From the NCBI GenBank assembly GCA_963726975.1, contig CAVSEK010000013.1:1028357-1092356 (forward strand): a stretch of 64,000 bases of DNA, written 5' to 3'. Source of the DNA: CAVSEK01 sp963726975. GTDB taxonomy: Bacteria; Actinomycetota; Actinomycetes; Mycobacteriales; SCTD01. Shown here piece after piece: positions 25,422-33,540 of this stretch. Under the pieces are notes generated by a model, which was not told where the DNA came from, made no database searches, and was given only the letters and a program-made list of their open reading frames with translations. Both the position numbers and the translations under genes were made by a program. Numbering within the stretch: position 1 is the first letter of the stretch; the number at the start of each line of letters is the position of its first letter.

Positions 25422-26252
25422 GTGCGCAGGACGGCGCGATCGCACCGGCTCGAGGAGCACCCCAACCTGCCCGAGGTGCTGGGCGTGCTCGCCCAGCTGG
25501 CGCACGGTCGGCGACGACGGACCTGCCCCGGCTGGCGCGCGCCTGGACCAACGACGCGTCCGTCGCCGCGCGCGCGCCAAGGCGCTGTCGCCCGACAGCC
25601 CGCTGGTGTGCGAGGTGCTGCGGCCTTCGAGGCGGTCAGCGCGCTGTTCGAGGACGACCTCCGCGGCGAGGCCGACTACGTCACGGTCGAGCGGCCGTCG
25701 CCACGACCGCGCTCAAGGCGGTGCGCGACGCGGTCGCCGCGCGCGTACGCCCGGCCGGTGCTGAGCCGGGCCGAGCACGCCGCGCTGCTGCGGCCCTGGC
25801 GCGCGTCTACCCCGTGGGCGACCTGCGCCGAGCCCGACCTGGGGCCGCAGGGCGCGCAGGTCCAGGCGCTGCTCGCCGCGCTGCCCGTCCTGGCGGCGCG
25901 CTGCCACGACGTCGCCGGGCGGCGTGCTGTGGGACCGGCTGCTCGACCGCTCCTACGTCGCCGAGGGCGAGCGGCGCGAGGCCCGCGAGTCGGCGTTCGA
26001 CGTCGCGGTGCGCAGCGCCGCCGCCGCAGGTGGGCGCTGGTGCGGCGCAGCGGCACCGAGGGCGCTGGGCCCGCTGCTGCCCGACCTGCCGCACCTCGCG
26101 CGCCCGCACGACCGCGAGACCGAGCGGGTGCTCGACGCTGTGCCTGGACGCCGCCTGCGCGCTGCTGGTCGCCGACGCGCTGCCCGACGCGCACCACCGC
26201 CCTGCTCACCGCGCCGGTGCGGCTGCTCGTGCCCGCGCAGCGCGCGGCCTGA
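25422..26252 (+). CDS. Conserved hypothetical protein (many frameshifts)
   Basis: A GTG at 25422 with AGGAGG nine bases upstream starts RRTARSHRLEEHPNLPEVLGVLAQLA. The frame then changes about every 60-100 bases, but coherent pieces can be strung together: SPDSPLVCEVL, FEAVSALFEDDLRGEADYVTVER, PVLSRAEHAALLRPW, PDLGPQGAQVQALLAALPVLAARCHDVAG, LLDRSYVAEGERREARESAFDVAV, and ALLTAPVRLLVPAQRAA before the TGA. This is about 270 aa, mostly helical and acidic. I do not recognise the family. It converges on the PHP gene. Confidence 0.5.
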   Translation: MRRTARSHRLEEHPNLPEVLGVLAQLAHGRRRRTCPGWRAPGPTTRPSPRARQGAVARQPAGVRGAAAFEAVSALFEDDLRGEADYVTVERPSPRPRSRRCATRSPRAYARPVLSRAEHAALLRPWRASTPWATCAEPDLGPQGAQVQALLAALPVLAARCHDVAGRRAVGPAARPLLRRRGRAARGPRVGVRRRGAQRRRRRWALVRRSGTEGAGPAAARPAAPRAPARPRDRAGARRCAWTPPARCWSPTRCPTRTTALLTAPVRLLVPAQRAA

Positions 26253-27323
26253 CCCGGCTGCAGGCGCTGCGGCCGGTCCAGGCGAGCAGGTCGTCGGCGC
26301 TGCAGGGCGTTGACGACCCGGTCGGGACGCGACGCCGCACAGGTGCGCCCGCTCGCAGCCCAGGTGCTGCCAGTCGAGCTGCCCGGGGGCGTGCGCGTCG
26401 GTGTCGATGGCGACGTCGCAGCCGGCCTCCACCGCCAGCCGCAGCAGCCGCTTGGGCGGGTCGAGCCGCTCCGGGCGGCTGTTGACCTCGACGGCGACGC
26501 CGAAGTGGGCGCAGGCCGCGAACACCACCTCGGCGTCGAACTCCGACTCCGGCCGGCCCTTGCCGCCGCGCCCGTGGCCCACCACCTGACGGCCGGTGCA
26601 GTGGCCCAGCACGTCGGTGTGCGGGTTGCTGATCGCCGCCACCATCCGGGCGGTCATCTCCTCGCGCGGCATCCGCAGCAGGCTGTGCACGCTGGCCACG
26701 ACGACGTCCAGGCGGGCGAGCAGCTCGGGCTCCTGGTCGAGGCGGCCGTCCTCGAGCACGTCGCACTCGATCCCGGTGAGGACGCGGAACGGCGCCGCCC
26801 CGGCGGCCGCCTCCTCGGCGAGCTCCTCGTTGAGCCGCGCCACGAGCTCGAGCTGCGAGCGCAGCCGGTCCGGCGAGAGGCCGTGGGCGACGGTGAGCCG
26901 GGGCGAGTGGTCCGTGAGGACGACGTAGTCGTGCCCCAGCGCCCGGGCGGTGCGCGCCATCTCCCCCACCGGCGAGCCGCCGTCGCTCCAGTCCGAGTGC
27001 ACGTGCAGGTCCCCGCGCAGCGCGGCCCGCAGTCGGGCCGCGCCCTCGGCCACCGGCTCGTCGCCGAGCGTGCGCACGCGCCGCAGGTAGACGGGCTCCT
27101 CCCCCGCGAGCGACTCGCTGACGACGAGGGCGGTGACCTTGCCGATCCCGGTGAGGTCGGTCAGCGTGCCGGTCTCTGCGCGGCGCTCGAGCTCGGCGCG
27201 GTCGAGCCCGTCGACGGCGGCCGCGGCGCCGCGGAAGGCCCGGACGCGGTAGCTCGGTTCCAGCGCCCGCTCCAGGAAGAACGCGATGCTGCGCAGGTCC
27301 TCTGCGGGCTCGCGCGGGCTCAC
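26206..27323 (-). CDS. PHP-domain protein with helix-hairpin-helix region (PolX C-terminal type; two frameshifts at the 3' end)
   Basis: Start GTG 27323 (GTGA overlap with the upstream stop). Residues 1-75 carry a helix-hairpin-helix region with LTDLTGIGKVTALVV. Residues 100-330 are a PHP phosphoesterase domain with its metal ligands: DLHVHSDWSDGG, LTDHSPRLTV, GIECDVLEDG, VVASVHSLLRM, DVLGHCTGR, AVEVNSRPERLDPP and AIDTDAHAP. Near 26325 and 26300 two surplus bases shift the frame; the end DDLLAWTGRS.. then runs to about 26206. Length about 371 aa. Likely a DNA-repair or nucleotide phosphatase-like enzyme, as for the PHP part of PolX; there is no polymerase domain. Confidence 0.8.
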
Positions 27324-28814
27324 GACGGGTCGCCGGCGGGCCGGTAGACGACGAGCGGGCGCGAGGCGGCCCGCAGCAGCAGGTGCCCCGGTCCGTCGGC
27401 CACCTCGCCGTCGCGGGCCAGGCGCAGCCCGCCCTGCCGCGACCGGACGGCCGACCGGGCGACGATGCGCTGCTCGTGCACGCGGCTGCGGCCCAGCCGG
27501 CCGGTGAGCACCGCGAGGACCAGCCGGGTGCGCGACAGGCGCACGTCGGCGTCGACGAGCCGCACGTCGATGCAGCCGTCGTCGAGCCGCTCCCGCCAGC
27601 TCGGGGCGAAGCCGGCCGGGTGGTAGTGCCCGTTGCCGGCGAACAGGGTCCACAGGTGCCGCTCCCGGCCGTCCACCTCGACGTGCACGGGACGGGCGGC
27701 GCGCAGCACCCGGGTGAGCGCCAGGGCGAGCGCCGGCCACTTGCCGATCGCGCCCTCGTGCCGCTCCCGCTCGCGCACCAGCTCCGGGTAGACCCCGAGG
27801 GCGAAGGTGTTGAGGAAGTAGCCGCCGTCGCCCTGCGCCGCGCTGCTGCCCACCGTCACCTCGACCGCGTCACCGCGCCGCACGGCCTCGGCCGCGCTCG
27901 CGACCCCCGTGACGCCGAGCTCGGCGGCGAAGTGGTCCAGCGTCCCGCCGGGGAAGACCGCCAGCGGCCGACCGGCCTCCAGCGCCACCCCCGCCGCCGT
28001 GCAGACCGTGCCGTCGCCGCCTGCCACCCCGAGCACCTCGGCGCGCTCGGCCGCGTCCCGCAGGGCCTGCTCGACCTCGGCGCCCTCGACGAGCAGCACC
28101 TCGGCCTCAGGCAGCTCCTGGGCGCAGCTCCTGCCGCACACGGTCGGCCGTCTCGCCGCCGCCGGACCCGCGGTTGACCACGACGACCAGCCCGCGGCCG
28201 TCCGGCAGGGCCGGCGCGGGCGCTGGGGTCGGCTCGCTCACCGCGGGCCGGTCGGGCCGCACCGGCCAGGTGCGGCGCACCGCCAGCGCCGCGCCCGCCC
28301 CGAGCACCACGCCCGCGAGGACGTCGCCGGGGTAGTGGACGCCGGTGTGCACCCGGCCGTACGCGACGCCGGCCGCGAGCAGGCCGACCGGCACGGCGAG
28401 CAGCGGCTGCTCGAGCGCGACCCCGGTGGTGAAGGCGGCTGCCGACGCCGAGTGCCCGCTCGGGAAGGACGTGCTCGTCGGCTGGCGGCGCAGGTGCCGC
28501 GCCAGCGGCACCGGGTGCAGCTCGGGTCGGGTCCGCCGGGCCGCCAGCTTGCCCGGCACGTTGGCCGTGGCGCTGGCGAGCGCGAGGCTCGCCAGGCCCC
28601 GCAGGGCGGCCCGACGCCGGTCGCCGCCCGACGCGGCGATCACGGCAGCGCAGCCGAACCAGAGCAGGCCGTGGTCGGCGCTGCGGGTCAGGCGCGGCAG
28701 GACCGCGTCGAGCAGCGGCGTGTCGGCGCGGGCGACCCGCCGGTAGAGCGCGAGGTCGGCGGCGTCGAGGCGACGCAGCAGCCGCGAGCTGCTGGTGGTC
28801 CCGACGCCCGTCAC
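27320..28814 (-). CDS. PAP2 phosphatase-diacylglycerol kinase fusion protein (one frameshift)
   Basis: From GTG/ATG 28814 the N-terminal 200 residues form a PAP2 domain with several membrane helices and the three acid-phosphatase motifs: KLAARRTRPELHP, SFPSGHSASA and GRVHTGVHYPGDVLAG. The C-terminal part is a lipid/diacylglycerol kinase domain with VVVNRGSGGG, VAGGDGTVCTAAG and FPGGTLDHFA. They are joined in one chain after removal of one C near 28125 (GAGCTG C GCCCAG), giving about 497 aa. Such fusions are known in actinobacteria and may dephosphorylate and phosphorylate related lipids at the membrane. It overlaps the PHP gene by GTGA. Confidence 0.85.
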
Positions 28815-28822
28815 CGCGGGCG

Positions 28823-29650
28823 TCAGGCGGAGGGCCGGCGGCGCGGCGCGGCGCCCGGGCGCACCCGGCGGGTGCGCACCCGCGGCCGCTCGTAGACCGG
28901 CTCGTCCTCCTCGTCGTAGGCGTCGTCCTCCTCGTCCTCCTCCGCAGCGCGCTGCGCCTCGAGCTGCTCCTGGCGCTCGCGGGCGGCCTGCGAGGCCCGC
29001 GACTGGGCGCCGCGGATGGCGTCGCGGGCCGGCTCGATGCCCCCGACGCCGAAGGCGATGATCGGCGGGACGACCACGAGCGCGAGCAGCGCGTAGAACA
29101 CGCCGCCGACGATGAGCGGGGCGATCTGCAGCTGGTCGAGGGCGAAGAAGACACCGATCGCGAGGACCGCGAGCGAGGCGGCCCGGGCGAGGACGGCGCC
29201 GTACGACAGCCCGCCGAGGGTGTTCTCGAGCAGGTCCTTGACCGCCGCCGCGATCCCGGCGGCGATCACCAGCACGAGCACGGCGACGAAGAGGTTCGGC
29301 AGGAAGGCGATGATCCGGTCGAGGAAGCGGCTGACCGGGTTGTCCTGGCCGAAGACGCCGAAGGCGGCCGAGAGCACGAGCAGGAAGACGAAGTAGTAGA
29401 CGATCCGGCCGAGGACGGTCGCCGCGTCGTAGTCGCTGCGGGCCAGCGCCTTCTTGACCCCGCCCCGCTCGACGAGCCGGTCGAAGCCGACCTTCTGCAG
29501 CACCTTCACGAGGATCTTCTGGACGGCCTTCGCGACGACGACGCCGATCAGCAGGATGAGCAGGAAGTAGCCGACCTTGGGGAGCAGCCGGATGCCGTCC
29601 TGGAAGGCGTCGTTGAAGCCCGACTCGAAGTCGATGGCGAGGACGGTCAT
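28823..29650 (-). CDS. Mechanosensitive channel/CmpX-like membrane protein
   Basis: From ATG 29650 the protein has 275 aa with five hydrophobic helices (about residues 22-44, 82-105, 110-135, 150-175, 185-215) and TM_helix repeats typical of CmpX/conserved MscS-like proteins: FLLILLIGVVVAKAVQKILVKVL and FLPNLFVAVLVLVIAAGIAAAVKDLL. The C-terminal 65 residues are a charged coiled coil with a run EEDEEDD, then a basic tail. Closest in type to the small-conductance channel relatives that lack the MscS beta domain. Ion conduction is not shown. Confidence 0.78.
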   Translation of the reverse strand: MTVLAIDFESGFNDAFQDGIRLLPKVGYFLLILLIGVVVAKAVQKILVKVLQKVGFDRLVERGGVKKALARSDYDAATVLGRIVYYFVFLLVLSAAFGVFGQDNPVSRFLDRIIAFLPNLFVAVLVLVIAAGIAAAVKDLLENTLGGLSYGAVLARAASLAVLAIGVFFALDQLQIAPLIVGGVFYALLALVVVPPIIAFGVGGIEPARDAIRGAQSRASQAARERQEQLEAQRAAEEDEEDDAYDEEDEPVYERPRVRTRRVRPGAAPRRRPSA

Positions 29651-29758
29651 GCAGGGGCTCCTAGGCGTGGGGGGCGCGGGCGTCGGCACGGGCAGGCGGT
29701 GCGTCCGCGCCGGGGCGTGCCCGAGCGGCTCCCGCGGCAACCCTGCCGCCCCACAGAC

Positions 29759-30250
29759 CTACACGACCTGGTGCAACCAGGTCACGGTGCCCCCCTCGCC
29801 GGCGCACCGGAAGGGCTCGAGCTCGTCGTCCCAGGCGCTGCCCAGCAGCCGGTCCAGCCCCAGGCTCAGCGCCGGGCCGGAGGCCGTGGCGAGCAGCGCC
29901 CGCAGGCGGTCCTCGTTGACGAGGACGTCGCCGTTGGCGCTCGTCGTGGCCCGGTAGACCCCGAGCGTCGGGGTGACGGCCCACCGCTCGCCGTCGCAGC
30001 CGGGGCTGGCCTCCTCGGTCACCTCGAAGCGCAGCACCTGCCAGCCCCGCAGCGCCGCGGCGATCCGCCCGGCGGTCCCCGCGCGGCCGCGCCAGCTCAC
30101 GTCGGCCCGCAGCGCTCCCGGCGAGGCCGGCTGCTCGGACCAGGGCAGGTTCGTCCGCACGCCGAGCTCGGCCGCGACCGCCCACTCGACGTGGGGCACG
30201 ATCGCCGGCGGGCAGGAGTGGACGTAGAGCACTCCGCTGGTCGCGGACAC
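29759..30250 (-). CDS. DUF3145 family protein
   Basis: A 163-aa protein from GTG 30250. It matches the actinobacterial DUF3145 family: GVLYVHSCPPAIVPHVEWAV at the N-terminus, LRFEVTEEASPGCDGERW in the middle, and the ending EPFRCAGEGGTVTWLHQVV. Cytoplasmic, without catalytic motifs; function unknown. Between CmpX-like and adenosine deaminase genes with short gaps on both sides. Confidence 0.88.
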   Translation of the reverse strand: MSATSGVLYVHSCPPAIVPHVEWAVAAELGVRTNLPWSEQPASPGALRADVSWRGRAGTAGRIAAALRGWQVLRFEVTEEASPGCDGERWAVTPTLGVYRATTSANGDVLVNEDRLRALLATASGPALSLGLDRLLGSAWDDELEPFRCAGEGGTVTWLHQVV

Positions 30251-30317
30251 GGGGCCTCCAGGGGTCGAGGTGCGCCTTCCCCAGCGGCCTCGGCAGTCCC
30301 AGCAGTCCCGTGCGGGC

Positions 30318-31379
30318 TCATCCTGCCCCACCGGGGGGCTGCTGACCAGCCCCGCCCCCCCGTCCCCCGGGCGCCGGCTCGGCCAGCCAGCCGGCGATGC
30401 CGGTCAGCAGGCGCTGCTGCACGTCGGCGGGCGCGGTCGACCCGCGCACCGCGCAGCCCGCCAGGTCGGCGAGCGCCGCGTCGGACAGGCCCATGACGGA
30501 GCGGGCCGTCTCGTACTGCTGCAGCAGCCCCGAGCGGAACAGCAGCGGGTCGTCGGCGCCCAGCGCGACCGGGACGCCCGCGGCCCGCAGCCGCACCACC
30601 GGCACCGCGGCGAGCTCGGGCAGCACGCCGAGGGCGACGTTGGAGGCGGGGCAGACCTCGCAGACGACCGAGCGCCGCGCCAGCAGGTCGAGCAGCGCCG
30701 GGTCCTCGACGGCGCGCACGCCGTGGCCGAGCCGGGCGGCGCCGAGCTCCTCGACCGCTGCCCGGACCGACCGCGGCCCGCGCAGCTCCCCCGCGTGCGG
30801 GACGGCCACCAGGCCGGCGTCCCGCGCCAGCCGGAAGGCCTTCGCGAAGTCCGCCATGACGCCGCGGGTCTCGTCGTTGCTCAGCCCCAGCCCCACGACG
30901 CCCGGGGTGCGCCGGGCGAGCCGGACCAGCACCTCGGTCTCGGCCGGGTGCCGCGTGCGGTTGCCCGCCAGCACCAGCGCGGTGCCGACGCCGGTCGCCC
31001 GGCTGCCCTGCGCGAGCGCGTCGAGCACGAGGTCGACCGTCGCCTGCAGCCCGCCCAGGCGCGGGGCGTACGACGACGGGTCGACCTGCAGCTCCACCCA
31101 CCCCGACCCGGCGGCCACCTCGTCCTCGACGAGCTCGACGACCACGCGCCGCACCTGGTCCGGGCCCACCAGCAGCTCGCGCGCCGCGTCGTACAGCCGC
31201 TGGAAGCGGGTCCACCCCCTGCGGCCGGTCACGTCCACGCGGGCGCCCAGCGGGTCGAGCAGCCCCGGGGGCAGCACCCGGCCCTGCTCGGCCGCCAGCT
31301 CCAGCAGCGTCGCCGGGCGCATGCTGCCCGTCAGGTGCAGGTGCAGGTGCGCCTTGGGCAGGGTCTGCAGGGGGCGCAC
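30318..31379 (-). CDS. add: Adenosine deaminase family protein
   Basis: From GTG 31379 the product (353 aa) opens RPLQTLPKAHLHLHLTGSMRP, with the zinc-binding HxH. Further motifs: GVVGLGLSNDE, VPHAGELRGPRSV (zinc His and Glu), RLGHGVRA, EVCPASNVALGVL and ALGADDPLLF, with the zinc Asp pair. It deaminates adenosine or, in related subgroups, another 6-aminopurine. The C-terminus is a Gly/Pro-rich tail. A GTG at 31397 would add six residues. Divergent from the parE gene. Confidence 0.88.
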   Translation of the reverse strand: MRPLQTLPKAHLHLHLTGSMRPATLLELAAEQGRVLPPGLLDPLGARVDVTGRRGWTRFQRLYDAARELLVGPDQVRRVVVELVEDEVAAGSGWVELQVDPSSYAPRLGGLQATVDLVLDALAQGSRATGVGTALVLAGNRTRHPAETEVLVRLARRTPGVVGLGLSNDETRGVMADFAKAFRLARDAGLVAVPHAGELRGPRSVRAAVEELGAARLGHGVRAVEDPALLDLLARRSVVCEVCPASNVALGVLPELAAVPVVRLRAAGVPVALGADDPLLFRSGLLQQYETARSVMGLSDAALADLAGCAVRGSTAPADVQQRLLTGIAGWLAEPAPGGRGGGAGQQPPGGAG

Positions 31380-31458
31380 CGGCCCAGCGTGCCGCACCGG
31401 CGCCGGGGGCCTGCGCTGGCAGACTGGGAGCACCGTCCGCCTGCCCGATGGGACCCGA

Positions 31459-33540
31459 GTGACCCGCCCCGCCCCCGCCGACGAGCCCGTCCCGTCGACG
31501 TCGTACGACGCCCGCAGCCTCACCGTGCTCGAGGGCCTCGAGGCCGTCCGCAAGCGCCCGGGCATGTACATCGGGTCGACCGACTCCAAGGGCCTGACCC
31601 ACCTGGCGTACGAGATCGTCGACAACGCCGTCGACGAGGCGCTGGGCGGCCACTGCCGCCGTGTCGAGGTGGTGCTGCACGAGGACGGCTCGGTCGAGGT
31701 GGCCGACGACGGCCGCGGCATCCCCGTCGACGTCGAGCCGCGCAGCGGGCTGACCGGCGTGGAGCTCGTGCTCACCAAGCTGCACGCGGGCGGCAAGTTC
31801 GGCGGGACCGGCTACAAGACCTCCGGCGGCCTGCACGGCGTCGGGGCCTCCGTCGTCAACGCGCTGTCCGCGCGGCTCGACGTGGTCGTGCGCCGGGGCG
31901 GGCGCGTGCACACGATGAGCTTCTCGCGCGGGGTGCCCGGCACCTTCGCCGGCGAGGGCCCCCGGGCGCCCTTCACGCCGCGGCCCGGGCTGTCGGTCGC
32001 CGGCAAGGCGCCGAGGACCGCGACCGGCACCAGCGTGCGCTGGTGGCCCGACCTGCCGCTGTTCAGCAAGGGGTCCGCGGTCGACCTCGACCAGCTGCGG
32101 GCCAGGCTGCGGCAGACGGCGTTCCTCGTGCCCGGGCTCGAGCTGGCCGTGCGCGGGACCCTGCCGTCGGGCGAGGCGCTGCCGGACGAGACCTACCGCT
32201 TCGACGGGGGCACGGTCGACTTCGTCGAGCACCTCGCCGTCGACGGCGCGGTCTGCGACCCGGTGCACCTCACCGGCGAGGGGTCGTTCAAGGAGACCGT
32301 CCCGGTGCTCGACGAGCAGGGCCACATGACCACGCAGGAGGTCGAGCGCACCTGCGAGGTCGACGTCGCGCTGCGGTGGGGCGTCGGCTACGACACGACG
32401 GTGCAGTCGTTCTGCAACGTCGTCGCGACCGGGCACGGCGGCACCCACCAGAACGGCTTCGAGCGCGCCCTGCTGCGCACCCTCAACGACGCGGCGAAGG
32501 CCGCCCGCGTGCTGCGCGTCAACGACGACCCGCTCACCAAGGACGACGTGCTCGAGGGCCTCACCGCCGTCGTCACCGTCAGGCTGCCCGAGCCGCAGTA
32601 CCTCGGGCAGACCAAGGACGAGCTCGGCACGCCGCAGGTGTCCAAGATCGTGGCCGACGTCGTGGCCAAGGGGCTGCGCAGCGAGTTCCTCGACGCCAAG
32701 AAGCGCCGCGCGCAGGTGCGCACGGTGCTCGACAAGGTCGCCGCGGCCGCCAAGACCCGGCAGGCGGCCAAGGCCTCGAAGGACGCCGCGCGGCGCAAGA
32801 CGGCTCTGGAGTCGAGCACCCTGCCGGCCAAGCTCGCCGACTGCCGCTCCACGGACGTGTCGCGCACGGAGCTGTGGCTCGTCGAGGGCGACAGCGCGCT
32901 GGGCACGGGCAAGCTGGCGCGCAACAGCGAGTTCCAGGCGCTGCTGCCGCTGCGCGGGAAGATCCTCAACGTCCAGAAGGCGGGCGTCTCGGAGATGCTC
33001 GCCAACGCCGAGTGCGCCGCGATCATCCAGGTGGTCGGCGCGGGCACGGGCCGCACGTTCGACCTCGACCAGATGCGCTACGGCAAGATCGTCATCACGA
33101 CCGACGCGGACGTCGACGGTGCGCACATCCGCTGCCTGCTCATCACCCTGTTCGCCCGCTACATGCGGCCGGTGATCGAGGCGGGCCGGCTGTACGCCGC
33201 GGTGCCCCCGCTGCACCGCATCGAGGTGGTCGGGGCCAAGGCGCCGGTCTACACCTACAGCGACAAGCAGCTGCAGGCCGAGCTCAAGAAGGTGGCCGCC
33301 CGCGGCGCTCGCGTGAAGGGCCAGATCCAGCGCTACAAGGGGCTCGGCGAGATGGACCCCGACCAGCTGGCCGACACGACGATGCACCCGGCCACGCGCA
33401 CGCTGCGCCGCATCAACGCCGGCGAGGTCGACGCCGCCGAGCGCGCCCTCGAGCTGCTGATGGGCAACGACGTCGGGCCACGCCGGGAGTTCATCGTCGC
33501 CAACGCCTCCCGCGTCGACAAGGAAGCCCTGGACACCTGA
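31459..33540 (+). CDS. parE: Type IIA DNA topoisomerase, ATPase subunit (ParE-type)
   Basis: A 693-aa protein from GTG 31459. GHKL ATPase: AYEIVDNAVDEAL, VEVADDGRGIPVD, LTKLHAGGKFGG and TSGGLHGVGASVVNALS. TOPRIM: LWLVEGDSALG and ITTDADVDGAHI; C-terminal QRYKGLGEM. It ends two bases into the next gene's ATG, so the two subunits are coupled. Chromosomes of this group have gyrAB near the origin; this pair is the second enzyme, the ParE/ParC-like decatenase. Distinguishing GyrB from ParE by eye is not certain. Confidence 0.9.
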   Translation: MTRPAPADEPVPSTSYDARSLTVLEGLEAVRKRPGMYIGSTDSKGLTHLAYEIVDNAVDEALGGHCRRVEVVLHEDGSVEVADDGRGIPVDVEPRSGLTGVELVLTKLHAGGKFGGTGYKTSGGLHGVGASVVNALSARLDVVVRRGGRVHTMSFSRGVPGTFAGEGPRAPFTPRPGLSVAGKAPRTATGTSVRWWPDLPLFSKGSAVDLDQLRARLRQTAFLVPGLELAVRGTLPSGEALPDETYRFDGGTVDFVEHLAVDGAVCDPVHLTGEGSFKETVPVLDEQGHMTTQEVERTCEVDVALRWGVGYDTTVQSFCNVVATGHGGTHQNGFERALLRTLNDAAKAARVLRVNDDPLTKDDVLEGLTAVVTVRLPEPQYLGQTKDELGTPQVSKIVADVVAKGLRSEFLDAKKRRAQVRTVLDKVAAAAKTRQAAKASKDAARRKTALESSTLPAKLADCRSTDVSRTELWLVEGDSALGTGKLARNSEFQALLPLRGKILNVQKAGVSEMLANAECAAIIQVVGAGTGRTFDLDQMRYGKIVITTDADVDGAHIRCLLITLFARYMRPVIEAGRLYAAVPPLHRIEVVGAKAPVYTYSDKQLQAELKKVAARGARVKGQIQRYKGLGEMDPDQLADTTMHPATRTLRRINAGEVDAAERALELLMGNDVGPRREFIVANASRVDKEALDT

